Shown piece after piece: positions 51,567-60,531 of a DNA stretch of 64,000 nt (positions within the stretch are counted from its first letter, which is position 1; every line of letters starts with the position of its first letter). The notes under the pieces are model-generated. The model saw only the letters and a list, made by a program, of their open reading frames with translations. It made no database searches and had not been told where the DNA came from. The stretch comes from Candidatus Ornithospirochaeta stercorigallinarum. Its GTDB lineage: Bacteria; Spirochaetota; Spirochaetia; Sphaerochaetales; Sphaerochaetaceae. The stretch is taken from NCBI GenBank assembly GCA_018711525.1, contig DVIF01000074.1:1-64000 (forward strand). The letters run 5' to 3'. A program made the position numbers and the translations under genes.

Positions 51567-52859
51567 ATGGATAGGGTTGATGATTTTCTGATCCGCCATA
51601 AGATCAAGGCTGAGACGATAGATGATGCTGCTGTGCTCTCTTCATTCCTCAGTGAGATGGAGAAAGGGCTCAATGGGGAGAAAAGCAGCCTTCAGATGAT
51701 TCCGACATACTGCTCCCTTGAGGGGAATATCAAGCCGGGGGACAAGGTCATTGTCCTTGATGCCGGCGGGACGAACTTCAGGACATGTCTTGTCACTTTC
51801 AATGACGAACTTGAGCCTGAGATCAGCGATTTCAAAAAAGTCGGTATGCCCGGGGTGAAGAGCGAGGTGAGTGCGAAGGAGTTCTTTTCCACCCTTGCCG
51901 ATAATGTCGAGCGTCTCATAGACAAGGCCGACAAGATAGGTTTCTGCTTCTCTTATGCTGCAACCATCACAGAAGACCATGACGGAATTCCTATCATGTT
52001 CTCAAAGGAGATAAAAGCCCCTGAGGTCATCGGCATGCCGATCGGTGCATCTTTACTAAAGGAGCTTGAGTCGAGGGGGCATGATGTATCGAAGAAGAAG
52101 GTGTCTGTCGTAAACGATACTGTTGCAACCCTCCTTGCAACAAAGGCGAAATGCTCTTTCCCTTGCTCCGGATATATCGGATTCATCCTTGGAACCGGTA
52201 CGAATACAGCTTATGCTGAGCTTAACAGCAATATCGGTAAGATCAGGATGGGAGACGGGGCTCAGAGACAGATCATAAATGTCGAATCGGGTGATATGCA
52301 TCTTACCCTCGGGGATATCGACAAGGCGTTTGTCGCAGGAACGAAGGACCCCGGGAGCTATTTCTTTGAAAAGGCCATAAGCGGGGCTTATCTCGGGCCG
52401 TTCAGTCATCTTGTAATCAGCGTGGCTATTAAGGAAGGAGTACTGACTAAGGGCTTTGGAGAAAGATTTGCTCTCATTCCGACACTCTCTACGACCTATA
52501 TGTCCAATTATCTTGAGATGCCGAACAACAGGGACTATGTCCTCGTCTCCCTCATCGATAATGAAGAGGATGCATCTGCATTGTACAGGATACTGGATGC
52601 TGTCATAGAGAGGGCTGCGAAGCTTACTGCGATTAATCTTACCGCTGCTGTCTTGAAAAGCGGATTGGGAACTAGCCCTAGGCTTCCTGTCATCATAAAT
52701 GCAGATGGCACGACGTTCTACAAGACCGAGGGCCTTGAGTTCTACACAAGGAAATACCTGTTCGATATCCTTCAGAAGAAGCATGGCAGATATGTGAAGA
52801 TCGTAAATGTTCCTGACAGCCCCGTCTATGGAGCTGCTATTGCGGGATGTTCTGTTTAA
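51567..52859 (+). CDS. hexokinase (eukaryotic/spirochaetal hexokinase family)
   Basis: 430 residues in the two-domain hexokinase family, not the smaller bacterial glucokinase. ATP site VLDAGGTNFRTCLVTF (phosphate-1), sugar-binding and catalytic Asp in VNDTVATLLA, and the adenosine motif GFILGTGTNTAYAE. It converts glucose, and perhaps other hexoses, to the 6-phosphate. This type is characteristic of spirochaetes among bacteria. ATG 51567 lies 10 nt after AAGGAG and is in register with the family N-terminus. The next gene begins directly after its stop (TAAATG). Confidence 0.93.
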   Translation: MDRVDDFLIRHKIKAETIDDAAVLSSFLSEMEKGLNGEKSSLQMIPTYCSLEGNIKPGDKVIVLDAGGTNFRTCLVTFNDELEPEISDFKKVGMPGVKSEVSAKEFFSTLADNVERLIDKADKIGFCFSYAATITEDHDGIPIMFSKEIKAPEVIGMPIGASLLKELESRGHDVSKKKVSVVNDTVATLLATKAKCSFPCSGYIGFILGTGTNTAYAELNSNIGKIRMGDGAQRQIINVESGDMHLTLGDIDKAFVAGTKDPGSYFFEKAISGAYLGPFSHLVISVAIKEGVLTKGFGERFALIPTLSTTYMSNYLEMPNNRDYVLVSLIDNEEDASALYRILDAVIERAAKLTAINLTAAVLKSGLGTSPRLPVIINADGTTFYKTEGLEFYTRKYLFDILQKKHGRYVKIVNVPDSPVYGAAIAGCSV

Positions 52860-53675
52860 ATGAGCAGTGTTGTCGCAATACATGATCTGAGCCTCTGGTC
52901 CAAGTCGAGCCTTTCCGTGGTCCTGCCTGTGCTGGAGGCGATGAATCATGAGGTCTTCATGCTTCCTACGATGATCCTGAGCACTCAGAGCGACGGCTAT
53001 CCGATTCTGGTCAAGAAGGACCTCTCTGCTGATATCTACTCATTCTACGAGCAGGTCAAGGAATATGGATATAGCTTTGATGCCGTCTATTCAGGATATC
53101 TGGGAAATGCCGAGATAATCGAATCGGTGGACCGGATCATGAAGGAAGAAGACGCTCTGACTCTTGTGGATCCCGTGCTCGGTGATAACGGTGAGCTTTA
53201 TCAGGGGATGGTCGAGGAGAACATAGCATCATCCAGAAAACTGGTGGAGCATGCTGATATCATAACACCGAATATCACAGAGGCATCGATACTTACTGGT
53301 ATGAGTATATTGAATAGTTATTCAAATGAAGATATCCGCTCAGTCGTGTCGTCTCTGAGGAAAATCGGACCGGAGAAAGGGATAATAACATCCGTCCCTC
53401 TTTCCATCGGAAAGCTTGGAAATGTTGCATATGAGGCTGATGATATGAGGATCTTCGCTTATGAGGACCTCTGTGTCTCATACCCGGGAAGCGGGGATCT
53501 CTTCGCATCCCTTTTCCTTTCCCTCCATCTTGCGGGGTATTCCTATTTCCCATCCGTCAGGATGAGCGGTGAGATGACTACAAGGGCAATCAGGTATGCA
53601 AAGGAGACGAAAAGGGAGAGACGGATGGGCATAAGCCTTGTTCCTGTGATGAACGACATCAGGGAGGTGCTATGA
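52860..53675 (+). CDS. pyridoxal/pyridoxamine kinase-like protein (ribokinase superfamily)
   Basis: 271 residues. The PdxY/PdxK-like features are the N-terminal AIHDLSLWSKSSLSVVLPVLEAM, the middle DAVYSGYLGNAEII, LVDPVLGDNGELY, the ITPNITEASILTG asparagine motif and a catalytic YPGSGDLFASLF loop in place of GxGD. It would phosphorylate a B6 vitamer or a related hydroxymethyl pyrimidine. Placed between hexokinase (0-bp gap) and a nucleosidase (ATGA overlap). Confidence 0.82.
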   Translation: MSSVVAIHDLSLWSKSSLSVVLPVLEAMNHEVFMLPTMILSTQSDGYPILVKKDLSADIYSFYEQVKEYGYSFDAVYSGYLGNAEIIESVDRIMKEEDALTLVDPVLGDNGELYQGMVEENIASSRKLVEHADIITPNITEASILTGMSILNSYSNEDIRSVVSSLRKIGPEKGIITSVPLSIGKLGNVAYEADDMRIFAYEDLCVSYPGSGDLFASLFLSLHLAGYSYFPSVRMSGEMTTRAIRYAKETKRERRMGISLVPVMNDIREVL

Positions 53676-54241
53676 AAGCCCTGATAGCAGCAAGCAGCAG
53701 AGAGGAGCTTTCTGCATTCAAAGATGAAAGGTACATCAAAGTAGTGACAGGGGTGGGGCTTTCTCTTGCTGCTGTGAACACCGTAAAGGCGATAATCGAG
53801 TTTGACCCTGATATCGTTATAAACATCGGCAGTGCAGGAAGCCTCAAAAGCTGTCATCCCGTAGGCTCGGTGCTCTCTTTTTCCTCTGTCTACTGCAAGG
53901 ACCAGGATCTGAGTCTTTACCATCTTGCCCCATACGCGACAATCATGAGCGACGGCTCGACAGTAAGGGAGATGAAGCTCATCGGAGATGAGAACATCCT
54001 CCTCTCTTCATCTTCCTTCTCCTCTGAGAAAGATGACCTGGTGAATGCCGATGCCGCTGATATGGAGTGCTATTCCGTGGCACTTGCCTCATATCTCTGC
54101 CGGAAGAGGTGTGCATCGTTCAAGCTCATAACCGACATCGTAGGCGAGAGGCCTTTGATCTCTGATTACAAGAGGATACTCCGCGAGGGGCGGATTCATC
54201 TGGAAGAGGAAGTTAGAATGTTTTTAGATAATATTAGATAA
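53672..54241 (+). CDS. nucleosidase of the PNP/UDP phosphorylase family (MTA/SAH nucleosidase-like)
   Basis: 189 residues, shorter than the usual ~230 of MTA/SAH nucleosidase. Recognisable parts are the N-terminal VVTGVGLSLAAVNTVKAI, INIGSAGSL and the purine/ribose-binding ADAADMECYSVALAS with the Met-Glu pair, then a LITDIVGE Asp. It probably hydrolyses methylthioadenosine or S-adenosylhomocysteine. It overlaps the kinase gene by 4 bp and ends the hexokinase-kinase-nucleosidase operon. Confidence 0.78.
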   Translation: MKALIAASSREELSAFKDERYIKVVTGVGLSLAAVNTVKAIIEFDPDIVINIGSAGSLKSCHPVGSVLSFSSVYCKDQDLSLYHLAPYATIMSDGSTVREMKLIGDENILLSSSSFSSEKDDLVNADAADMECYSVALASYLCRKRCASFKLITDIVGERPLISDYKRILREGRIHLEEEVRMFLDNIR

Positions 54242-54300
54242 TTATATTATTCCGAATTTGGATTTTTATTTTTAGAATAGAATTTATTTCTGATAATAAT

Positions 54301-54320
54301 AAAAGGCAGGAAACCCTGCC
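54301..54320 (-). terminator. intrinsic terminator of pyk
   Basis: On the minus strand GGCAGG (54320-54315) pairs with CCTGCC (54310-54305) around a 4-nt loop, followed by TTTTATT. It lies 10 bp after the pyruvate kinase stop. Confidence 0.8.
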
Positions 54321-54329
54321 TTGTTTCAT

Positions 54330-55745
54330 TTAAAGATATGTGATCTGCATCGTATCTGCATACTGATATCCTGTCATGCTTCCGGATATGATCACAGCAA
54401 GCTCTCCTTTCTCGATGATGTTCGTGCTTAGTGCGAGCTTGATGGAGTTCTTCTTCATCTCCGAAGTATCTTCCGTGTATGGAGCATGGATTGGATAGAC
54501 TCCGAAATAGAGCCTGAGCTGTCTGCATGCCTTTTCGTCCGTCACACAGGCGATGATCGGCGCCTCTGGTCTGTAGAACGAGGTGAGCAGTGCTGTCCTT
54601 CCCGTTGCGGACATGCAGATTATGGCCTTTGCATCCAGGAAGTAGGATGCATCGACACTTGCACTTGCAATCGTGTTCGGGATATCCTCGTTGAGCTTGA
54701 GCTGGTTGGATAAGAACCTCTCCTTGTTGTCTATCTGGTCCTCGGTGTACTCTGCAATCGCCGCCATCGCCTTTACAGCCTCAACAGGGTATTTCCCTGC
54801 TGCGGTCTCCCCGCTTAGCATGAGGCATGTGGTTCCATCATAAATTGCGTTCGCAACGTCGGAGACCTCTGCTCTTGTCGGCCTGGGATGCTCCGTCATG
54901 CTCTCGAGCATCTGGGTTGCAGTCACGACGAGCTTTCCTCGTTTATAGCATTTGGCGATTATGCTCTTCTGGATGCTCGGCAGTTCCCTGAATGGAATCT
55001 CTACTCCCATATCCCCTCGGGCTACCATGACACCATCTGCGATATCTATTATGGAATCGAGGTTCTGTACACCGCTCTGGTTCTCGATCTTTGCGATGAT
55101 CTTTATCCTCTCTCCGCCGTTGACGTTCAAAAGCTTCCTCAGCTTCTTAACATCCTCCACCGTCCTTACGAAACTTGCAGCGATGTAGTCGACATCCATC
55201 TCTATTCCGAATAGTATGTCCTTCCTGTCGCGCTCGGAGATATAGCTCTGGTCGATTTCGACCCCCGGGATGTTTATGCTCTTATGGTTGCTTATCCTTC
55301 CGCCGTTCTTTACACGGCAGACGACATCGGTTCCCTTCACCTCTTCGACAGTCATGGAGACAAGACCGTCGTCAATCAGGATCTCATCGCCTTTTCTCAC
55401 ATCTTCCGATAGATACGGGAATGTGACGCTGACGCCATCCTGATTCCCGATTGCATTCTCATCTGCATAGAGAGTGAAGACCTGTCCTTCCTCAAGTATT
55501 ACAAAACCGTTCTCAAAATCCCTTACCCTGATTTCAGGCCCTTTCGTGTCAAGGATGAGAGGTATCTCCATCTTGAGTTCTTTCGCAACTCTCTTGACCC
55601 TGTCCATCCTTGCTTTGTGTTCTTCATGGGAGCCATGGGAGAAATTGAACCTTGCAGCATCCATTCCAGCAAGCATCAGGTCCTTGATTTTCTCATCATT
55701 GTCCACACTGGGACCCATTGTGCAAATTATCTTTGTCTGTCTCAT
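54330..55745 (-). CDS. pyk: pyruvate kinase
   Basis: 471 residues. Signatures: KIICTMGPSVDNDEK at the N-terminus, the substrate and metal site IIAKIENQSGV and GVMVARGDMGVEIPF, then CLMLSGETAAGKYPVEAV and a C-terminal allosteric domain. It makes pyruvate and ATP from phosphoenolpyruvate. ATG 55745 follows GAGGA at proper spacing; an in-frame ATG at 55763 is less likely. Confidence 0.96.
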   Translation of the reverse strand: MRQTKIICTMGPSVDNDEKIKDLMLAGMDAARFNFSHGSHEEHKARMDRVKRVAKELKMEIPLILDTKGPEIRVRDFENGFVILEEGQVFTLYADENAIGNQDGVSVTFPYLSEDVRKGDEILIDDGLVSMTVEEVKGTDVVCRVKNGGRISNHKSINIPGVEIDQSYISERDRKDILFGIEMDVDYIAASFVRTVEDVKKLRKLLNVNGGERIKIIAKIENQSGVQNLDSIIDIADGVMVARGDMGVEIPFRELPSIQKSIIAKCYKRGKLVVTATQMLESMTEHPRPTRAEVSDVANAIYDGTTCLMLSGETAAGKYPVEAVKAMAAIAEYTEDQIDNKERFLSNQLKLNEDIPNTIASASVDASYFLDAKAIICMSATGRTALLTSFYRPEAPIIACVTDEKACRQLRLYFGVYPIHAPYTEDTSEMKKNSIKLALSTNIIEKGELAVIISGSMTGYQYADTMQITYL

Positions 55746-55861
55746 ATATTTCCTCAACAACATGCTAGCACAAATAATACAAACAAGTTAAGGAATCTGA
55801 GGTGAAATTGTATGATAATCCACCTTGTTATGAAATATAGGGGAGCTTGTATCCTCCTCTC

Positions 55862-56980
55862 TCATGGGCTTTGGAAAAGTCTGACAGAGTCCCTCGTACT
55901 GCTTTCTGCGAGCGCCTGTGCAAAACCCTCGATTTCCGCCCTCTGGTTCTCATAGGCTTTCTCAGCTCCTCTTTGCAGCAGGGCAAGGCTTTCTTTTGAT
56001 GTGTCATCGAGTGCTATCCTCCTTTCAAGGACATCGGAATATATCCTGAGATATCTCACATCCTTCATGCTTGCTATCTCCTCGTTCACGAGGTTCTCCT
56101 GTGCGTTTGAGTACACCCGGGTTATGTTCGATGCCCATGAGGCCGCACCTCCGCTTATCCTGCTGGGGTCGAATGAGAAGGCTCTCTTGCATGTGGAGAG
56201 TGAGAGGATTCTGAATTCATCAGCATCCGGATAGAGCCTCTTCGCCTCGATATATGCGATCATAGCCGGGTTGTTTGCGACAAGTCCTCCATCGGAGAGG
56301 ATGAGCTTTTCACCTGTTTGCCTGTCGCTTATTATCGCAGGAGGGAAATAGAGCGGGGCTGCGGTAGAGGCCCTTGCCGCCTCTCTGGATAGGTATCCGT
56401 GGCTGTCATAGCTTCTGAATACGTACGGCCTTGCGTTCGGACAGTCGTATGCGACTGCCAGAGTAGGTGAGAGTGCCTCGTCAAGCCTTATATGACCAAG
56501 CTGTTCGAGAAGAAACGCTTCAAGAGGTTTCTCATCATACTTCACCTGGAAGAGCTGACTGAGTGCATTCAGTGTCGTCCGGGGGAAGATTCTCGATCCG
56601 TGCCTGAGATAGAAGTCGCTCAAAGAGTCAGGTGCGGTGGAGGGAAGGATGTAGCCTTTGAACCTTTCTTCTTTCCTAAGCAGCCCTTTTCTGTATGTTT
56701 CAAATACCTTGAACGGTTCGAGGGAATCTGTTCTCAGTGCCGACTTTCCCGCAGGGGCTGTAAGGCCGAGTGCGAGAAGGGCGCCGGTACTTGTCCCTGC
56801 TACAAGGTCGAAATGGGCATACAGCGGTCTCTTGTCCCCTCTTTCCTTAACCAAGGCGTCGATCTTCGAGAGTATGTAGGCGGGGATGATTCCGCGCATT
56901 CCCCCTCCGTCGATGGAGAGGATGTATCTGATGTCTTTCCCTTCTCTTCTGCTTGTGAAGAAGTCTGTGAGTTTACCCAT
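55862..56980 (-). CDS. patatin-like phospholipase
   Basis: 372 residues with the patatin set: oxyanion loop DGGGMRG (~25-31), nucleophile Ser in GTSTGA (~64), and the catalytic Asp in DGGLVANNP (~218). It hydrolyses membrane lipid acyl esters. There is no signal peptide, so it is cytosolic. Patatins also act as effectors in CBASS defence, but no cyclase or other defence gene is adjacent, so a housekeeping lipase is the safer reading. No Shine-Dalgarno is seen before ATG 56980. Confidence 0.88.
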   Translation of the reverse strand: MGKLTDFFTSRREGKDIRYILSIDGGGMRGIIPAYILSKIDALVKERGDKRPLYAHFDLVAGTSTGALLALGLTAPAGKSALRTDSLEPFKVFETYRKGLLRKEERFKGYILPSTAPDSLSDFYLRHGSRIFPRTTLNALSQLFQVKYDEKPLEAFLLEQLGHIRLDEALSPTLAVAYDCPNARPYVFRSYDSHGYLSREAARASTAAPLYFPPAIISDRQTGEKLILSDGGLVANNPAMIAYIEAKRLYPDADEFRILSLSTCKRAFSFDPSRISGGAASWASNITRVYSNAQENLVNEEIASMKDVRYLRIYSDVLERRIALDDTSKESLALLQRGAEKAYENQRAEIEGFAQALAESSTRDSVRLFQSP

Positions 56981-57023
56981 TTCGGATTAATTGATAATAT
57001 CTTTTCCTGCGAGGGTCAATAAG

Positions 57024-57956
57024 GTGGATTATACAAGGTGTGTTCTATGTCCCAACATGTGCGCTGTCGACAGGACAAGGGGGGAAAGAGGAGTATGCAT
57101 GATGTCCGACAGGGCGAAAGTCGCATGGTCGGGGCTTCATAAGGGAGAGGAGCCTCCTCTTGTCGGCAGATATGGATCGGGGATGATCTTCTTCACGGGA
57201 TGCCCTCTTCATTGCGCATATTGCCAGAACAGGCAGATCAGCGGCTCCGATGGTATGAACATGGGCTATGATGTCACTGATGAAGAGCTTGCGGATCTGA
57301 TGCTCTCCCTTCAGGATATGAAAGCCGAGACGATCAACCTGGTCACAGGGACGCATTTCATCCCCTCGATCAAAAATGCTGTGGAAACAGCCAGGAAAAA
57401 GGGGCTGGATAGACCTATCGTATGGAATTCATCCGGCTATGAGAATGTCGATGCCTTGAAAGAAATCGATGATTTCATAGATGTCTATCTTCTGGATTGC
57501 AAAAGCCTTTCCAGGAATGTGAGCAGGGTTTTCTGTGGTCGCTCGAAGTATGCCGATGTGATCATACCTGTCATGGATTATATAAAGGAGAAACATCCTA
57601 GGACCGATCTGGAGCATCTCAAGGGTACGATCCTCAGACACTTGGTCTTCCCGGGGACGATCGAGGCGACAAGGAAGTTCCTCAGGTATTATGCGGCGCA
57701 TTACAAGGACAGCTTCTATCTGTCGCTGATGGTCCAGTTCGTTCCGCCGCTTGGAAATGTAGATTTCCCGAAGATGAGCGATGATGAATATGACAGCTTG
57801 ATAGAGCTCTTGGAGGAGCTTGAGATAGATGACGGGTTCATGCAGGAAAGAGGGGATGAGATCCTCTGGATACCTGATTTCAACAGAGATGTCCCATTCC
57901 CTTCTTCCTTTGCCGAAGCAAACCCGTATTTCCTTTCAATCAAAGGGAGATCGTAG
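57024..57956 (+). CDS. radical SAM protein, PflX-like (COG1313-type)
   Basis: 310 residues. The radical-SAM cluster is CPLHCAYC (Cys60, 64, 67) in the family context GSGMIFFTGC. Additional N-terminal cysteines (Cys6, 9, 13, 25) in CVLCPNMCAVDR and GVC are typical of the PflX group related to pyruvate-formate-lyase activases. No glycyl-radical enzyme is encoded nearby, so its target is unknown. GTG 57024 is chosen because GAGGG lies upstream and the family starts just before the first cysteines. The 3' end overlaps the convergent UMP kinase by 17 bp. Confidence 0.85.
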   Translation: MDYTRCVLCPNMCAVDRTRGERGVCMMSDRAKVAWSGLHKGEEPPLVGRYGSGMIFFTGCPLHCAYCQNRQISGSDGMNMGYDVTDEELADLMLSLQDMKAETINLVTGTHFIPSIKNAVETARKKGLDRPIVWNSSGYENVDALKEIDDFIDVYLLDCKSLSRNVSRVFCGRSKYADVIIPVMDYIKEKHPRTDLEHLKGTILRHLVFPGTIEATRKFLRYYAAHYKDSFYLSLMVQFVPPLGNVDFPKMSDDEYDSLIELLEELEIDDGFMQERGDEILWIPDFNRDVPFPSSFAEANPYFLSIKGRS

Positions 57957-58629
57957 TTCCTTCAAAAGGCCTATCAGAAAGCATTGCCATCAGGTTCTCT
58001 ATGTTCCTTCCATCCATGCATATGACTCTCATGCCTTCTTTTCTCGCAATCTGTGATGCAATCGGATCAAAGGGGGTGTTCTTCCCCGGTGTCCATGTCT
58101 CGCCTACCATTGCGATGAAGTCATCCCATGAGATGTGGTCCAGAGGTTTTGCATCGGGGTTCTTCCTAGGGTCGTCCGTATAGACTTTCTTTATGTTGCT
58201 GAGGTTCACGACCGTCTTTGCACCGAATTTCCTGGCAAGATAGACAGCATCGGTGTCTGTAGAGAATCCCGGCTTCCATCCAGCTGCCACAAGGATCCTT
58301 CCATCGAATGAGAAATCGCCGGTGGGATCTGTGACGAGTTCATTCTCCACATATTCCGAGAACACTGCACGTACCAGGGCTCCGTTGAGATGGGTTGCCC
58401 TGATACCGAGCCAATCGAGTTCTTCAGCTGAGGAGGAAGGGGATATCTTCCTTGCCGCCTCCTGATAGATTCTTGCCGGGGCTCCCCCTCCTACGGTGAG
58501 GATGAGTCTTGCATCCTTCCTCTCTTCAAGGTATCCGGCAATGGAGGCCTTGAATCTGGTCAAGAACTCCACATCTACTTTTTCAGGGGCTACAATCGAG
58601 CCTCCAAGAGATAAAACTGTTGTTTTCAT
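57940..58629 (-). CDS. pyrH: UMP kinase, archaeal-type (amino acid kinase family)
   Basis: 229 residues. Motifs: VLSLGGSIVAPEKVD, LILTVGGGAPARIYQEAA, a TDTDAVYLA uridine/phosphate region and NLSNIKKVYTDDP. It phosphorylates UMP to UDP in pyrimidine nucleotide synthesis. The short N-terminus (MKTTVLSLGGS) and overall pattern fit the archaeal-type enzyme also found in spirochaetes, not the E. coli type next to frr. ATG 58629 has no clear Shine-Dalgarno. It is divergent from ssb. Confidence 0.88.
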   Translation of the reverse strand: MKTTVLSLGGSIVAPEKVDVEFLTRFKASIAGYLEERKDARLILTVGGGAPARIYQEAARKISPSSSAEELDWLGIRATHLNGALVRAVFSEYVENELVTDPTGDFSFDGRILVAAGWKPGFSTDTDAVYLARKFGAKTVVNLSNIKKVYTDDPRKNPDAKPLDHISWDDFIAMVGETWTPGKNTPFDPIASQIARKEGMRVICMDGRNIENLMAMLSDRPFEGTTISL

Positions 58630-58687
58630 GAAAATAATTTTTACACATTTTGGACTTTTTTGCACTAATAGATAGGAGGAATGATAA

Positions 58688-59125
58688 ATGAATCATTTGA
58701 ACAGTATCCTATTGGAGGGGAATCTGCTTTCAGATCCCAAGGTAGTTGTAACTGCACCCTCAGGTGAGAGCTGGGGATGCATGGTGAAATTCGATATCGC
58801 CAGTCACAAGGTCTACAGGAATTCGGATGGCGAGACGAAGGATGATGTGCTCATAATCTCCTGCATAGCATTCGGGGAGCTTGCAGAGCGCATACAGCCT
58901 CTTTTAAAGAGCGGTATGCAGGTGCGCGTGCTCGGACGTCTGAGAAGCACCAGGTGGCAGACTAGGGAAGGGGAGGACAGGAAGAGCTTCGAGATAGTCG
59001 CACAGCATATCGAATTCAGAAGGAGGAAGAAAGGAAAGAAGACGGAGGAGGAGATTTCCCTCTCGGATGACGAGAAGGCGAATGAGAAGGTTTCAGAGAA
59101 CGTCTTCCGCTACGAATTCTATTGA
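58688..59125 (+). CDS. ssb: single-stranded DNA-binding protein
   Basis: 145 residues with an N-terminal OB-fold (LNSILLEGNLLSDPKVVV, FDIASHKVYRNSDGE, GMQVRVLGRLRSTRWQTREG) and a short charged tail. The canonical acidic C-terminal DDDIPF tip is replaced by ENVFRYEFY, so partner binding may differ or another SSB may exist. AGGAGG lies 8 nt before the ATG. A perfect 13-bp hairpin follows the stop. Confidence 0.9.
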   Translation: MNHLNSILLEGNLLSDPKVVVTAPSGESWGCMVKFDIASHKVYRNSDGETKDDVLIISCIAFGELAERIQPLLKSGMQVRVLGRLRSTRWQTREGEDRKSFEIVAQHIEFRRRKKGKKTEEEISLSDDEKANEKVSENVFRYEFY

Positions 59126-59132
59126 GCGCACA

Positions 59133-59167
59133 TTTTCATCCGGCTGGACTTCAGAGCCGGATGAAAA
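59133..59167. repeat. perfect 13-bp inverted repeat after ssb
   Basis: TTTTCATCCGGCT (59133-59145) and AGCCGGATGAAAA (59155-59167) are exact inverted copies around a 9-nt loop. The hairpin is 7 bp after the ssb stop. Neither strand has a T-run beyond the stem, so it is not a standard intrinsic terminator. It could stabilise or process the ssb transcript, or bind a protein. Confidence 0.8.
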
Positions 59168-59235
59168 CAGACAAGATGAAAGAAAAATCTCGCATTCAGA
59201 CAGATTCTGCTTATAATTATTGTAAGGGGAAACGA

Positions 59236-59550
59236 ATGGAAACGATAAAAGATCTCGATTTGAAAGAAAAGGTTCTTGAAGAGAAAAGTCCTGTGCTTCT
59301 TTATTTCTACTCCCCTCTGCAGGTTCCATGCCTCCTTGTAGAGGCCCCGCTGGAGAATCTGGAGAAGGAGTATGAGGGCAGGGTGAGATTCTACAAGATG
59401 AACATAAGCGAAGGGGTAGATACCTGTCTTAAATACGGGGTTCTCTCCGTGCCCAAGATGCTCATATTCAAGGATGGTCATGTGGTTGCCCAGAGGGTGG
59501 GCAGCGCCTCAAGTGCGGTCCTTGCCTCCTTCATCAAGGCTCATATATGA
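59236..59550 (+). CDS. thioredoxin-fold protein lacking the first active-site cysteine
   Basis: 104 residues aligning along their whole length with thioredoxin: the VLLYFYSP strand, the active-site region, the cis-proline loop SVPKMLIFKDG and the C-terminal helix. Where thioredoxin has WCGPC this protein has LQVPC, so the nucleophilic cysteine is missing and only the second (Cys33) remains; another Cys is at ~60 (VDTCLKYG). Ordinary disulfide reduction is not expected. A chaperone, glutathionylation or redox-sensing role is possible. AGGGGA precedes the ATG and TATAAT (59212-59217) lies 18 nt upstream. Confidence 0.85.
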   Translation: METIKDLDLKEKVLEEKSPVLLYFYSPLQVPCLLVEAPLENLEKEYEGRVRFYKMNISEGVDTCLKYGVLSVPKMLIFKDGHVVAQRVGSASSAVLASFIKAHI

Positions 59551-60490
59551 CATTTGTGTTCGGATAGCCGAATGTGCTCATCCTTGGAGCTGTGACATAG
59601 AAGTCCGATGCGCTGTCCGTATCCTGGTAGGGATAGTACCGGGCGGCGACCCTGCTGGATGTGACATAGTCGCTTCTGAAGGTCTCCCCGCTCCATTCCC
59701 CGATTGATGAAAGATACTTCACACTCTCCTCGCTTGCCTCATTCCCATAGCCGTTATTGTTTGTCGCATCACTCGTGTTGTACAAAAAGGCGTCCTCGAC
59801 CTTGCCCTTTCCGTTCGTATGGCTGTAGAGTATGACGCCTCCGTTTGTCCCGATAAGTGTCTCATCGCTTTCTGCAAATAGGTAGTATGTCTTTTCCATG
59901 TCCCTTATGAGGGTCGGGGGAAGGGCGTCGCACTTGTCCCAGTATATGACTATGATGTCGTTTTTGTTCATCATGATGTCGGGCAGATGGAATGCATGGT
60001 TCTCATATCCTATTATCCCGTCAAGTACTGCATACCCTCCTGTGGAGCCGCTCCCTGTTGCCGTGAGCTCAATCCTGTCGGGAGCCTGGCTTGTCCCTTT
60101 CATGGACACCTCGGTTATGATCAAAGGCGCCTGAGTGAGGTTTATTCCAACAAGCTTGAGTGCGAATCTGCTTGTGTTCCCGGCTTTGTCTTCTGCTGAG
60201 AAGAACAGTGTCTCTGCCTTTCCAGGCTGGATCTCCCTGCTCAGGGTGAGCATCGCCATGCGCGTCATACTCCCGCTTCTGTAGACGGTGCACCCATCCA
60301 TCCTTGCATCGGTGATGGATACCGTCTCGTCGAATGTGAGTATGCATATCCTGTTTTCCTTCAGATCGTAGTCTAGTAGCCGAGGGGCTTTCCTGTCCCT
60401 TTCAAGAAACAGGTTGACGTAGCCGTAGGATTCGGCAGGGCATGATGTAAGAAGCAGTGCTATCAAGAGCAGGGACAATATTTTTTTCAT
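59534..60490 (-). CDS. lipoprotein of unknown function, possibly with a lamin-tail-like domain
   Basis: 318 residues with lipobox LLLTSC (Cys17). Residues ~35-115 look like an Ig/FN3-type beta domain (TFDETVSITDARMDGCTVY, FFSAEDKAGNTSRF). Residues ~120-310 start with LIITEVSMKGTSQAPDRIEL, resembling the beginning of bacterial lamin-tail domains, and end in a Tyr/Asn/Ser-rich region. It is surface or periplasmic. The lamin-tail reading is tentative. The 3' end overlaps the convergent thioredoxin-like gene by 17 bp. Confidence 0.65.
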   Translation of the reverse strand: MKKILSLLLIALLLTSCPAESYGYVNLFLERDRKAPRLLDYDLKENRICILTFDETVSITDARMDGCTVYRSGSMTRMAMLTLSREIQPGKAETLFFSAEDKAGNTSRFALKLVGINLTQAPLIITEVSMKGTSQAPDRIELTATGSGSTGGYAVLDGIIGYENHAFHLPDIMMNKNDIIVIYWDKCDALPPTLIRDMEKTYYLFAESDETLIGTNGGVILYSHTNGKGKVEDAFLYNTSDATNNNGYGNEASEESVKYLSSIGEWSGETFRSDYVTSSRVAARYYPYQDTDSASDFYVTAPRMSTFGYPNTNVIYEP

Positions 60491-60531
60491 ACCTATAAAA
60501 GCAGAAAAGTCCCACAGGTGTAAAAATCTCC

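Noticed and set aside
55862-56980. Patatin as a CBASS (CapV-type) defence effector
   Set aside because: No CD-NTase, HORMA, TRIP13 or other defence gene is nearby; neighbours are housekeeping genes.
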